From positions 4,610,001-4,668,743 of the forward strand of contig NZ_CP015612.1 in NCBI RefSeq assembly GCF_002138415.1: 58,743 nt of DNA, given 5' to 3'. Both the position numbers and the translations under genes were made by a program. A model generated the notes under the pieces. The model saw only the letters and a list, made by a program, of their open reading frames with translations. It made no database searches and had not been told where the DNA came from. How positions within the stretch are numbered: the first letter of the stretch is position 1; every line of letters begins with the position of its first letter. This document shows positions 18,005-26,558 of this stretch, in pieces. This DNA is from Stenotrophomonas maltophilia. GTDB taxonomy: Bacteria; Pseudomonadota; Gammaproteobacteria; Xanthomonadales; Xanthomonadaceae.

Positions 18005-20044
18005 ATGAACGCGCTGACCGACCGCCAGGCCTGGCTGTTCTCGATCAAGACCTACCTGGCCGCGGTGGCCGCGCTGTACATCGCCATGGCCGGCAACCTG
18101 TCGCGCCCGTACTGGGCGATGGGCACGGTGTACATCGTCAGCCAGCCGCTGCTGGGCCCGACCCGGGCCAAGGGCGTGTACCGCATCGTCGGTACGCTGG
18201 TGGCGGGCCTGGCCACCCTGCTGGTGCTGCCGGCGCTGGTGGAAACGCCGCTGGTGCTGAGCGCGGCGATGTCGATCTGGCTGGCCGGCTGCCTGTTCAT
18301 GGCCCTGCTCAACCGTGGCCCGCGCGGTTACGCATTCCTGCTGGCCGGCTACACCACCGCCTTCATCGGCTTCCCCGCAGTCACCTCGCCGGAAACCATC
18401 TTCGACACGGTGGTGGCGCGCAGCGAGGAGATCATCCTCGGCACGGTGGTGGCAGTGCTGTTTGCTTCGCTGCTGTTCCCGGCCTCGGTGCGGCCGATGC
18501 TGCGCGCACGCATCGGCACCTGGATGGAGGACGCCGCGCAGTGGTGCCGGCAGATTCTTGAACGTGGCCGCGCGCACGCGCCACGCAACCGGTTGGCTGC
18601 CGACCTGGTGCAGTTCGAGGCGCTGATCGAGTTCCTGCGCCGCGATGATCCACGCCATGCCGGTTCGGCGGTGTCGATGGAGCGCCTGCGCGAGCGCATG
18701 CTGCTGCTGTTGCCGGTGCTGTCGTCGATCGCCGACCGCCTGAGTGCGCTGCGCAGCGACGGCCAATCCCTGCCCGAAGGGCTGCCGGCACTGGTCGACG
18801 ACATCCATGACTGGCTGGACGGACCCACCAATGCCAGCGAGTACGCCCGCCTGCGCGCGCGCATCAGTGCGCTGAAGCCGCAGGTGGACCGCGACCTGCA
18901 GCACCTGCAGCTGGCCAGCCTGCTGCTGCGCCTGGAAGAACTGGTGGACCTGTGGCAGGACTGCCGCACCCTGCAGCACGCCATCGACCACGGCACCGCG
19001 CCGCTGGACCGCGCGCACTACCGCATCCGCACCGAACGCGTGGCCGCCGACAAGCACGTCGACTACGGCATGGCGCTGTTCTCCGCGCTCAGTGCCGGCG
19101 TGGCGCTGATGAGCTACTGCGTGCTGTGGATCGCGCTGGGATGGGAAGGCGGCGGCAACGGCGCGATGATGGCCGCAGTGACCGCCGCGTTCTTCGCCGC
19201 GCAGGACGACCCGGCACCGAGCATGGTGTCGTTCCTGGTGTGGGCGATGGTCGCCTCGGTGGTGGCCGGCGTGTACCTGTTCGGCGTGTTCCCGGCCGTG
19301 CACGACTTTGGCCTGCTGGCACTGGTGCTGGCGGTGGCGTTCCTGCCGCTGGGGCTGATGCTGCACCACCCCAAGAGCGCGTTGTTCGCGCTGCCGCTGA
19401 CAGTGAACCTGGCCGCGCTGCTGAGCTTGCAGAACACCTACAGCGCCAACATCCAGACGTTCCTCAACTCGTCCATCGCGATGTTCATCGGCATTGGCTT
19501 TGCGGTGGTGATGACCCGCCTGTTCCGTTCGGTGGGTGCCGAGTGGACCGCACGCCGGCTGGTGCGGCAAGGCTGGACCACGCTGGCCGAGGCCGCCGAA
19601 GGCCGTGGCCAGCAGGACCGCCAGCGCTTCGCCGCACGCATGCTCGACCTGCTGGGCCTGCTCGCACCGCGCCTGGCAGCGACGCCCGAGGGCAGCGACA
19701 TCGCCTCGGTGGACATGCTCAACGAGGCGCGCATCGGCCTGAACATCCTGCAGCTGCGTCGCGCTCGGCTGGAACTGCCCGAGCGCAGCCGCGAAGCGGT
19801 CGAGCACATCCTGGAAGAGATCGGCGTGCACTACCGCCGGCAGATCGCTGCGCGCAAACCGATTGTGGCGGCCGAGGCGCTGCGCGAGCGGCTGGATACC
19901 TCGCTGGGCCGGGTCGGCAGTGTGGCCGCGTGCAAGGCCCGCGATGAAGCGCTGATGGGCCTGATCGGCCTGCGCTTCGCGCTGTTCCCGGAGGCCAAGG
20001 CACTGGCGCCGGGGTTGGCGATGAGTGCGGCGACGCAGCCGTAG
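18005..20044 (+). CDS. FUSC/AaeB-like inner-membrane efflux transporter
   Basis: 679 residues: an N-terminal membrane bundle (about residues 15-160), a long cytoplasmic helical region (about 170-345), a second membrane bundle (about 350-500) and a C-terminal cytoplasmic tail. This is the FUSC (PF04632) layout of AaeB and fusaric-acid exporters. The start WAMGTVYIVSQPLLGPTRAKGVYRI is typical of the family. It likely exports aromatic carboxylic acids or related phenolics by proton exchange; the substrate is inferred. It starts 3 nt after the channel gene. Confidence 0.9.
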   Translation: MNALTDRQAWLFSIKTYLAAVAALYIAMAGNLSRPYWAMGTVYIVSQPLLGPTRAKGVYRIVGTLVAGLATLLVLPALVETPLVLSAAMSIWLAGCLFMALLNRGPRGYAFLLAGYTTAFIGFPAVTSPETIFDTVVARSEEIILGTVVAVLFASLLFPASVRPMLRARIGTWMEDAAQWCRQILERGRAHAPRNRLAADLVQFEALIEFLRRDDPRHAGSAVSMERLRERMLLLLPVLSSIADRLSALRSDGQSLPEGLPALVDDIHDWLDGPTNASEYARLRARISALKPQVDRDLQHLQLASLLLRLEELVDLWQDCRTLQHAIDHGTAPLDRAHYRIRTERVAADKHVDYGMALFSALSAGVALMSYCVLWIALGWEGGGNGAMMAAVTAAFFAAQDDPAPSMVSFLVWAMVASVVAGVYLFGVFPAVHDFGLLALVLAVAFLPLGLMLHHPKSALFALPLTVNLAALLSLQNTYSANIQTFLNSSIAMFIGIGFAVVMTRLFRSVGAEWTARRLVRQGWTTLAEAAEGRGQQDRQRFAARMLDLLGLLAPRLAATPEGSDIASVDMLNEARIGLNILQLRRARLELPERSREAVEHILEEIGVHYRRQIAARKPIVAAEALRERLDTSLGRVGSVAACKARDEALMGLIGLRFALFPEAKALAPGLAMSAATQP

Positions 20045-20077
20045 CGCGATACCCTGTGCGTCCATAGACTCCGCGCA

Positions 20078-20116
20078 GGGGTCGGATCCTTCGCCCCCGG
20101 TGAAGGCTCTGACCCC
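20078..20116. repeat. GGGGTC...GACCCC palindrome, copy 1
   Basis: Outer arms GGGGTCGGATCC and GGCTCTGACCCC with an inner stem TTCGCC/GGTGAA. Reverse orientation relative to the copies at 20957 and 34251. It lies between the FUSC gene and the next gene. Confidence 0.75.
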
Positions 20117-20137
20117 CGCTCAGCACAGGAAGCTCCA

Positions 20138-20536
20138 ATGAGTTACGACATGATGGTGTTCGAGGCCAGTGCGGCCCCGCGCGAGGCGGCGGCCTTCATC
20201 GCCTGGTTCGAGAAGCAGACGCAGTGGAACGAGCGCCACGAGTACGACGACCCGGCAGTCAGCAGCACGGCGCTGCAGGCGTGGTTCGCGGAAATGGCGC
20301 AGGACTTCCCGCCGTTGAACGGACCGCTGAGCAACGACGATGACGATCGTGCCGAGGTGACCGAGTACAGCATCGGTAGTCAGGTGATCTACGGCGCGTT
20401 CGCCTATTCGGTGGCCGAGCGCGCGCATGGCCGCGTGCAGGACCTGGCCGAGAAGCACGGCGTGGGCTTCTTTGATGTGAGCGCCGATGAAGCGGCGATC
20501 GTCTTCCCCGATGGCCTGGTCCTGATCGCGGAATGA
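20138..20536 (+). CDS. conserved hypothetical protein, 132 residues
   Basis: Not assigned to a known function. A small acidic soluble protein with no signal peptide or membrane helix. Notable segments are MSYDMMVFEASAAP at the start, FIAWFEKQTQWNERHEYDDP, LQAWFAEMAQDFPPLNGP, a YSIGSQVIYGAFAY stretch, and EKHGVGFFDVSADEAAIVFP at the end. The pattern (MSYD start, W-F pairs, FPPLNGP) recurs in conserved hypotheticals of many bacteria, so I believe it is a real gene. AGGAAGCTCC lies just before the ATG. It stands alone between two palindromes at 20078 and 20545. Confidence 0.75.
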   Translation: MSYDMMVFEASAAPREAAAFIAWFEKQTQWNERHEYDDPAVSSTALQAWFAEMAQDFPPLNGPLSNDDDDRAEVTEYSIGSQVIYGAFAYSVAERAHGRVQDLAEKHGVGFFDVSADEAAIVFPDGLVLIAE

Positions 20537-20544
20537 ACGTGGCG

Positions 20545-20561
20545 GCAGGGCTGCGCCCTGC
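20545..20561. repeat. short hairpin after the hypothetical gene
   Basis: Perfect 7-bp stem GCAGGGC/GCCCTGC with a TGC loop, 8 nt after the stop codon. REP-like; no T run follows. Confidence 0.6.
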
Positions 20562-20607
20562 ACCTGCCGAATCAACGTCAACGTCAAAGCCCTGCAATCC
20601 GTGGGAT

Positions 20608-20789
20608 GGCGGGGGTGGGTCCGGTTGCGGGGGACGCTGCAAGTACGTCCATGTAAGCTCGGTCGCCGCTTGCTCGTGTGCGCTGTCCTGCGCACACGGC
20701 AAGACCGGGGTTGGGCGTCCTGCCCAACCCGCCCGAGGCATGCCTCGGGCCCATGCGGCTCACGCCCCCTCAACCGGACCCACCCCGCC
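20608..20789. repeat. long palindromic element C (about 27-bp arms)
   Basis: Outer arms at 20608-20636 and 20763-20789 pair over about 27 nt with a few mismatches (GGCGGGG, GTGGGTCCGGTTG core). Inside, next to the left arm, is the 28-nt word (20634-20661, including GCTGCAAGTACGTCCATGTA) shared exactly with element B at 14705-14732. Three more perfect hairpins follow: GTGTGCGC/GCGCACAC (20676-20697), GGGTTGGGC/GCCCAACCC (20708-20730) and CCCGAGGCATGCCTCGGG (20732-20749). The interior is larger than in A and B. Confidence 0.8.
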
Positions 20790-20832
20790 TTCGACAGTTT
20801 CCTGCGATCTGCCGGCACGGCGTTCTGCTCTG

Positions 20833-20880
20833 GTGGGTGTCGACCTTGGTCGACACGGTAGATCCACGGCATGCGTGGAT
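20833..20880 (+). repeat. two tandem SMAG-type palindromes
   Basis: GTGG then GTGTCGACC/GGTCGACAC (20833-20856), followed directly by GTAG then ATCCACG/CGTGGAT (20858-20880). Both are in forward orientation. Confidence 0.8.
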
Positions 20881-20909
20881 GAACGTCGGAATGATCGAAG
20901 TACGCTGTT

Positions 20910-20932
20910 GTGGAGTCGAGCCATGCTCGACT
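20910..20932 (+). repeat. SMAG-like palindrome
   Basis: GTGG followed by AGTCGAG/CTCGACT with a 5-nt loop. Third unit of the cluster upstream of the recD 3' end. Confidence 0.7.
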
Positions 20933-20956
20933 GCTTCTGGCTGGCGATCAGGTGAA

Positions 20957-20997
20957 GGGGTCAGAGCCCGTTCCCGATGGGAACGGGATCCGACCCC
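20957..20997. repeat. GGGGTC...GACCCC palindrome, copy 2
   Basis: Outer arms GGGGTCAGAGCC and GGATCCGACCCC with inner stem CGTTCCC/GGGAACG. It starts 3 nt beyond the recD stop, where it could act as the 3' end structure of the recCBD message. No T run is present. Confidence 0.8.
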
Positions 20998-21000
20998 CGT

Positions 21001-22881
21001 TCAGAACAACCTGCCCTGCACCGTAGGCTGTTCGATGCGCGCCGGTGCTTCGGCCACCGCTTCCACGCCCAGCCGCCAGGCCAGGCCACCCAACCGGCTG
21101 GCGTGGCGTTTCAACGCAGCCTGCAGCACATCGGCGCTGCCTGCCACATGCAGCATCTGGCGGGCGCGGGTCAGGCCGGTGTAGACCAGTTCGCGCGACA
21201 GCACGCGGCTGTCCTGGCGCGGCAGCTGCAACCACACTTCATCGAACTCAGAGCCCTGTGCCTTGTGCACGGTCATCGCAAAGGCGCTTTCGTGCGCAGG
21301 TAGCGCGGCCGGATGGAAGGCGCGCGGCTGGTCGACGCTGTCGCCAGGGAACCAGGCCACCATCGCACCACTGCCATCGCGCAGGCAGATGCCGATATCG
21401 CCGTTGAACAGGCGGTGCCGATAGCTGTTCTCGATGACCAGCAGCAGGCGACCCTGGAAGTAGCCCGGGGTGTTGCCGGCCAGCAGCTGTTCGATGCGGC
21501 TGTTGAGGCCGCGCGCACCCTGCGGGCCTTCGCGCAGCGCGGTCAGCACGCGCAGGCGCCCGGCCTGCTGCAGGGCGTGTACCGGGTCGGCGGCCTCAGC
21601 CAGTGCGCGCCAGTGGCCGAGCAGGTGCTCGCGCTGGCCACGCAGTGGATCGGCTTCGCCTTCGTGGAAATGCACGCCAGCCAATGCACCGCCGCGCAGC
21701 AGCTGCAATGCGACGGTGCTGTCGCCCTCGCGCACGGCATGCGCCAGCGGTGCCAGGTCCAGGGCATTGCTCTGCCGGTAACCCCGCTGCAACTGCACGC
21801 GGCGGCCAGCGAAGGCGCGTGGTGCCGCCTGCGGCTGCAGCGTGGCCGGCGCCAGCAGACCATGCAGCGCCTGCGCATCATCGGCGTGGGTGCCGATGCC
21901 ATCACCGCTGGCACGCAGGATCGCGCTGAGCACATCACCGGCCTCGACCGAGGGCAACTGATCGGGATCGCCGAGCAGGATCAGCCGGGTGCCGCTGGCG
22001 ATCGCGTCGACCAGCTTGGCCATCATCGGCAGATCGATCATCGAGGCCTCGTCGACCACCACCACGTCCACCGGCAGCGGATTGTCGGCGTGGTGGCGGA
22101 AGCGCGGTGAATCGGGGATCACCCCGAGCAGGCGATGCAGGGTGGTGCCGGTACTGGGCAGTGCCGCGCACAGCGCCGGGTCCAGTCCTTGTTCCTGCAG
22201 GCGTTGCACAGCCACGCGCAGGCTCTCGGCCATGCGCTCGGCGGCGCGCCCGGTGGGCGCGGCCAACGCTACCTCGGGCAGCGGCTGGCCAGCGTGCCGG
22301 GCCTGTGCGGCCAGCAGCAGCAACAGGCGCGCGATGGTGGTGGTCTTGCCGGTGCCGGGACCGCCGGTGACCAGCGCCAGCGGATGGCGCAGGGTCACGC
22401 CGGCAGCGCGTGCCTGGTGATCCTCGCTGCCCGATGCCTGCGGGAACAGCTGCGCGAACAACGGTGCCAACGCGGCCATATCCGGCGCCGGCAGCGGATG
22501 CCGGCCGATACGCTGCAGGCCGGCCGCCAGCTGACGCTCGTACTCGCGGTAGCGGCGCAGGTAGAGCAGGCCGTTTTCCAGCACCAGCGGCGCATCCTCG
22601 GCGATGGCATCGGCCTGCTCCGGCGTCGCGACCCACGGCGATGCGCGCAACTGTGCCAGCCAGTCCTTTGCGGCAGGCCACTCGGATACGCCTTCCAGCA
22701 GTCGCTGCGGTTGCGCCGGATCGAAACCGGCGTGGCCCTGCGACACCGCCAGCGAGGCGAGTGCGGCCGCCACTGCCACGCTGTCAGGGGTGTCCTCCCG
22801 CAAGCGTTGCAGGCTGGTCGCCAGTGCGTGATCGAGAGTGCGCAGCTGGCCGTTGCGATACAGCTCCTGCAGCAGGCTCAT
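21001..22881 (-). CDS. recD: exodeoxyribonuclease V alpha subunit RecD
   Basis: 626 residues, the usual RecD length. An N-terminal helical domain that binds RecC is followed by SF1B helicase motifs: Walker A GGPGTGKTTTIARL, the DEASMIDLPMM motif II, GDPDQLPSVEAGD motif III, and the C-terminal FAMTVHKAQGSEFDEVWL and YTGLTRAR motifs V-VI. It is the fast 5'-3' helicase of RecBCD. Its ATG overlaps the recB stop (ATGA). It is the last gene of recC-recB-recD. Confidence 0.95.
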   Translation of the reverse strand: MSLLQELYRNGQLRTLDHALATSLQRLREDTPDSVAVAAALASLAVSQGHAGFDPAQPQRLLEGVSEWPAAKDWLAQLRASPWVATPEQADAIAEDAPLVLENGLLYLRRYREYERQLAAGLQRIGRHPLPAPDMAALAPLFAQLFPQASGSEDHQARAAGVTLRHPLALVTGGPGTGKTTTIARLLLLLAAQARHAGQPLPEVALAAPTGRAAERMAESLRVAVQRLQEQGLDPALCAALPSTGTTLHRLLGVIPDSPRFRHHADNPLPVDVVVVDEASMIDLPMMAKLVDAIASGTRLILLGDPDQLPSVEAGDVLSAILRASGDGIGTHADDAQALHGLLAPATLQPQAAPRAFAGRRVQLQRGYRQSNALDLAPLAHAVREGDSTVALQLLRGGALAGVHFHEGEADPLRGQREHLLGHWRALAEAADPVHALQQAGRLRVLTALREGPQGARGLNSRIEQLLAGNTPGYFQGRLLLVIENSYRHRLFNGDIGICLRDGSGAMVAWFPGDSVDQPRAFHPAALPAHESAFAMTVHKAQGSEFDEVWLQLPRQDSRVLSRELVYTGLTRARQMLHVAGSADVLQAALKRHASRLGGLAWRLGVEAVAEAPARIEQPTVQGRLF

Positions 22882-25800
22882 GCACTTGCTCCACGGGCAC
22901 GCGCAGCCAGTTCTGCCTGGGCCTGTTCGCCACCGGCGAACAACGCATCCAGGGCATCCACCAGCGCCAACGGGAAGCGGTCTACATGCACACCGTTACC
23001 GGCAGCATCCAGGCCGCGGCAGAACAGGTAGCGGATGCCGCCCATGTCGCGCTCGTAGTCATAGGCCGCGCCCAGGCGGAAGCGCAGCCAGCGATGCAGG
23101 GCCACGGTGTAGATCAACGCCTGCAGGTCGTACTCGCTGTGGCGCATGGCAATGGCCAGCAGGTCCGGGCTGTAACCAGGCAGGCGGTTGGACTTGTAGT
23201 CGAGCACGTACCAGCGCCCGTCGCGCACATAGGTCAGGTCGATCATGCCGGTCATCAGCCCTTCCAGGCGGCGGCGCTGGCCGAAGCCGCGGCGCGCGCT
23301 GGAAACACCGTGCGCATGAAGGACCTGCAGCAGCGACGGCACCGTGGTCGGTTCGATGGCAAAATGGAAGTCGATTTCCGCGCGGCGCTCGCCTTCACCC
23401 AGGCTGTGCAGCGCACCGCCTTCGGGTAGCGGCACGGTGAGCGTGTGGCCCACCAGCGGCACCAGCACCGCCACGCCATCGTCCAGGTCGACGTCGGCAT
23501 AGCCTTCATCGTGCAGCGCCTTGCGCAGTACCTCGGCCTGGTCCTCAGGGGCTTCCAGGCCTGGCTGCCAGTCACCCCATGCGGCGAAGTCGACGTTCTC
23601 CATTGCCTCGTGCAGCACATTGCCGAAGCGGCTGCCCATGAAGCGCGGGTCGATCGGCGCGCTGTCTTCGACGACGGCGGCGGGTTCGGGCAGCGCCGGT
23701 TCCAGCGGCAGCTCCGGGCCGGCCGGTTCGTCGGCGGCCGGTGCCGGCAGCTCGGTGGCGGCCGCTTCGATATCGTTGCCGGCACCGGCATCTGCGTGGG
23801 CCAGCTGGGTGAAGCTGTACACCCACCAGTCGTGCGGCACGCGCCGGGTCAGGGCACGCACCGCCGGAAGGTCACCTTCCACTTCGGCCGCCAGCTGCGG
23901 CAGCGCGGCCGGTGCCTCACTGTCATCGATGTGTACATCGGCGTGTGCGCGCAGCGCCTGCAGGTCACCCAGCAGCGGCGCCAGACGCGTCCTGCCGAGC
24001 CCGGCCAGATCACCCACGGCGATCCACAGCGCATGCTCGGCACGGGTCAGTCCCACATACAGCAGGCGTGCATCCTCGGCGCGCTGCTCGCGCTCGCGCT
24101 GGGCACTGGCCGCTTCCCAGGCTTCGTCCTTGTCCAGCTTCCAGTGCAGCTGGCGCTCGCCGCCCACATGCACCGTGCAGTGCGAGGCGGTGTTCGGTGC
24201 GCCACCGTCGATGCCGACGAAGGGCAGGAACACCAGCGGGTACTCCAGGCCCTTGCTCTTGTGCAGGGTGATGATCTGCACGCGGCGCGCATCCGATTCC
24301 AGGCGCAGCAGCTGCTGCTCGTCATCCTGGTCGGCGCTGGCCATCTGCCCCTGCAGCCAGTCCAGCAGGCCATGCATGCCCAGCGCCTGCGCCGAGGCTT
24401 CCTGCAGCAGTTCGCCCAGCTGCAGGTAATTGGTCAGGCGGCGCTCGCCATCGATCAGCGCCAGCAGGCGTTCACCCTGCGCGGCGCAGACATCGGCGAT
24501 CACCGCGAACGGTCCGCCGCGCTGCCAGCGCTCACGCCAGTGCAGCAGCTGTGCCTGGAACTCGCGTTGCAGGTCGCCCTCGCGCTCCATCGCCGCGATC
24601 GCGCTTGCCCGCTGGCCAAGCAGCACGGTGGCCAGCACCGCACGCAGGCGGCCTTCGTCGGCCGGTTGCAGCAGCGCCAGCAGCAGCGCGCGAAGATCGC
24701 GCGCTTCAGGGGTGGAAAACAGGCTCTGCTTGCCGGCCGCCACCGCAGGAATACCGACCGCCGCCAGCGCCCGTTGCACCAGCGTGGCCTCGCGATGCGA
24801 GCGCACCAGCACCGCGATGTCACCCGGCCGCACCGGCTGCCCACGCAGGACGGCACTGCCCGAACGCGCCTCGACCAGAATCTGGTGAATCGCCGCCACG
24901 CAGGCCTGGGTCGCTGCCTCACGCGAGGCGTCCGCACTCATCGCCTTGTCACCGCCACTACGCAGCACGCGCAGGGTGAGCGCCGTGGCGGCGTGGCCGT
25001 CGCGCAGGTAGTCCTCATCGCTGCGCACGCCACCGGGCCGCACCGCCTCGAACTGGATGTCGCGCTCGAGGAAGGCGTCTTCGCCACCGTTGTCGTACAG
25101 CGCCTGCAACGCGCGCAGCACAGACGGTCGCGAGCGGAAGTTCTGGTCCAGCACCGGCGCCTGCTGCGCCACCTGCTTGGCCTTCAGGTAGGTGTGGATA
25201 TCACCGCCGCGGAAACCGTAGATCGCCTGCTTGGGGTCGCCGATCAGGAACAACGCCGGCGCCAAGCCGAGCTCGCGAACCTCCGGCGAATCGCCGAACA
25301 CGGTGTGGAAGATGCCCCACTGGCGATCGTCGGTATCCTGGAACTCATCGACCAGCGCGATGCGGTACTGCGCACGCAGCTGCCTGACCAGCATCAGCCG
25401 CTGCGGGCCTTCCAGGGCGAGCGCTACGCCATCGATCAGATCGTCGTAGGTCTGTACCCGGCGCGTGCGCTTCAGCGCCTGCAGGCGCTGCGTGGCTTCG
25501 GCGCGAAACGTGTGCAGGAAATTCAGCGCGGTACCACGCAACCAGGCATCGCGTTCGGCCAGCAGCGCGACATAGCGCGCCAACGGCGCCTGCAATGGCG
25601 ACGACGGCGTGTGGTCAGGGAACTTCTTGTTGGTCTTGTCGGCCAGCACCTCCGGCAGCAGTGCCTTCAGGCGCTCGCTGGCCAGCAGCTCGCGCGGGTC
25701 GCCGCGCCCGGCCCAGGCCAGCAGCTGTCGGCCCAGCGGGTGCAGCCAGCCCAGCTTGTAGGACACGCCGTTGATCCACTTGTTGTCGACAGCATCGCAG

Positions 25801-26558
25801 AGGTCGATGAAGAACTGCTCGCCATGTTCGCGAAGCGCCTGCTGCAGTTCGGCGGCGGTGGCCTGCAAGGCCGGGTGTGGATCGGTCAGTGTCACCGGCT
25901 GTGGCAGCGGATGCAGCGGCGGCGCGCCCAGCAACGCGCGCAGATCGGCGGCCAGCGCGTCCGGGTTGGACCACAGCCAGGTCAGCGGCTCCAGCGTGGC
26001 CGGGTCATTGGCATGCACGCGCCACAGATCAGCCGCGAGCTCCTCCAGCAGTTCACGATCGCTGGCCAGCAGTTCCGGCGGATCAAAGGTGTGGCCGCTT
26101 TCCAGCGCATGCTCGCGCAACACGCGGGTGCAGAAGCCGTGGATGGTGAAGATGGACGCCAGGTCGATCTCGTCGGCGGCCACCTGCAGGCGGCGTTTCA
26201 GTGCGGCAGCGCTTTCGGTGCCACCGCGTAGATGGCGCTGCAACACTTCGCGGGTCAATCGCACGTCAGGTGCTTCGCCCTCGGCCGGTTCCAGATCGAC
26301 CAGGCGCGCGGCCAGCGCCAGGCGCTCGCGGATGCGCTTGCGCAGTTCCTGGGTGGCGGCGTCGGTGAAGGTCACCGCCAGGATCTGGCCGATGCGCAGG
26401 CCCTGCTCCACCACCAGGCGGGTGAACAACGTGGCCAGGGTGAAGGTCTTGCCGGTGCCGGCGCTGGCTTCGATGAGGCGGATGCCGTCCAGCGGCAGGG
26501 CCAGATAGGGATCGCGGCTGAGAGATTTGATGCCGTCTCCGGCGATGGCGGTGTTCAT
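22878..26558 (-). CDS. recB: exodeoxyribonuclease V beta subunit RecB
   Basis: 1226 residues. UvrD-type helicase with Walker A EASAGTGKTFTLA (residues 30-42), motif II VDEFQDTDDRQW, motif III LIGDPKQAIYGFRGGD and motif V TLHKSKGLEYPLVFLP. The C-terminal nuclease domain carries GMIDLTYV-(D/G)-RWYVLDYKSN, with the Asp-Asp-Lys catalytic set. It resects double-strand ends 3'-5' and loads RecA at Chi. The frame remains open upstream to 26744, but MNTAIAG at 26558 overlaps the recC stop (ATGA) and gives normal length. Confidence 0.96.
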   Translation of the reverse strand: MNTAIAGDGIKSLSRDPYLALPLDGIRLIEASAGTGKTFTLATLFTRLVVEQGLRIGQILAVTFTDAATQELRKRIRERLALAARLVDLEPAEGEAPDVRLTREVLQRHLRGGTESAAALKRRLQVAADEIDLASIFTIHGFCTRVLREHALESGHTFDPPELLASDRELLEELAADLWRVHANDPATLEPLTWLWSNPDALAADLRALLGAPPLHPLPQPVTLTDPHPALQATAAELQQALREHGEQFFIDLCDAVDNKWINGVSYKLGWLHPLGRQLLAWAGRGDPRELLASERLKALLPEVLADKTNKKFPDHTPSSPLQAPLARYVALLAERDAWLRGTALNFLHTFRAEATQRLQALKRTRRVQTYDDLIDGVALALEGPQRLMLVRQLRAQYRIALVDEFQDTDDRQWGIFHTVFGDSPEVRELGLAPALFLIGDPKQAIYGFRGGDIHTYLKAKQVAQQAPVLDQNFRSRPSVLRALQALYDNGGEDAFLERDIQFEAVRPGGVRSDEDYLRDGHAATALTLRVLRSGGDKAMSADASREAATQACVAAIHQILVEARSGSAVLRGQPVRPGDIAVLVRSHREATLVQRALAAVGIPAVAAGKQSLFSTPEARDLRALLLALLQPADEGRLRAVLATVLLGQRASAIAAMEREGDLQREFQAQLLHWRERWQRGGPFAVIADVCAAQGERLLALIDGERRLTNYLQLGELLQEASAQALGMHGLLDWLQGQMASADQDDEQQLLRLESDARRVQIITLHKSKGLEYPLVFLPFVGIDGGAPNTASHCTVHVGGERQLHWKLDKDEAWEAASAQREREQRAEDARLLYVGLTRAEHALWIAVGDLAGLGRTRLAPLLGDLQALRAHADVHIDDSEAPAALPQLAAEVEGDLPAVRALTRRVPHDWWVYSFTQLAHADAGAGNDIEAAATELPAPAADEPAGPELPLEPALPEPAAVVEDSAPIDPRFMGSRFGNVLHEAMENVDFAAWGDWQPGLEAPEDQAEVLRKALHDEGYADVDLDDGVAVLVPLVGHTLTVPLPEGGALHSLGEGERRAEIDFHFAIEPTTVPSLLQVLHAHGVSSARRGFGQRRRLEGLMTGMIDLTYVRDGRWYVLDYKSNRLPGYSPDLLAIAMRHSEYDLQALIYTVALHRWLRFRLGAAYDYERDMGGIRYLFCRGLDAAGNGVHVDRFPLALVDALDALFAGGEQAQAELAARARGASA

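Larger units (their letters stand above)
20537..21000. other. 464-nt gene-free stretch filled with palindromes
   Basis: Holds a GCAGGGC/GCCCTGC hairpin (20545-20561), the 182-nt long palindromic element C (20608-20789), three SMAG-type units (20833-20932) and a GGGGTC palindrome (20957-20997) right behind the recD stop. No credible gene was seen on either strand. Confidence 0.75.

Noticed and set aside
17288..20065. A 925-codon open frame antisense to the FUSC and channel genes
   Set aside because: His/Arg/Gln-rich composition typical of a shadow frame; the plus-strand genes have full family motifs and overlapping start-stop codons.
14375..20789. Elements A, B and C as insertion sequences or MITEs
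   Set aside because: No clear target-site duplications were seen and arm sequences differ between copies, unlike terminal repeats of one transposon family.
20608..20861. Open frames across element C
   Set aside because: Same explanation: coding-like openness comes from GC-rich inverted repeats.
20833..20932. A CRISPR-like cluster of short palindromes
   Set aside because: Units differ in arm sequence and spacing; there are no identical repeats with regular spacers and no cas genes.
23445..26231. A 928-codon open frame antisense to recB
   Set aside because: No recognisable domain; recB motifs on the minus strand are complete.
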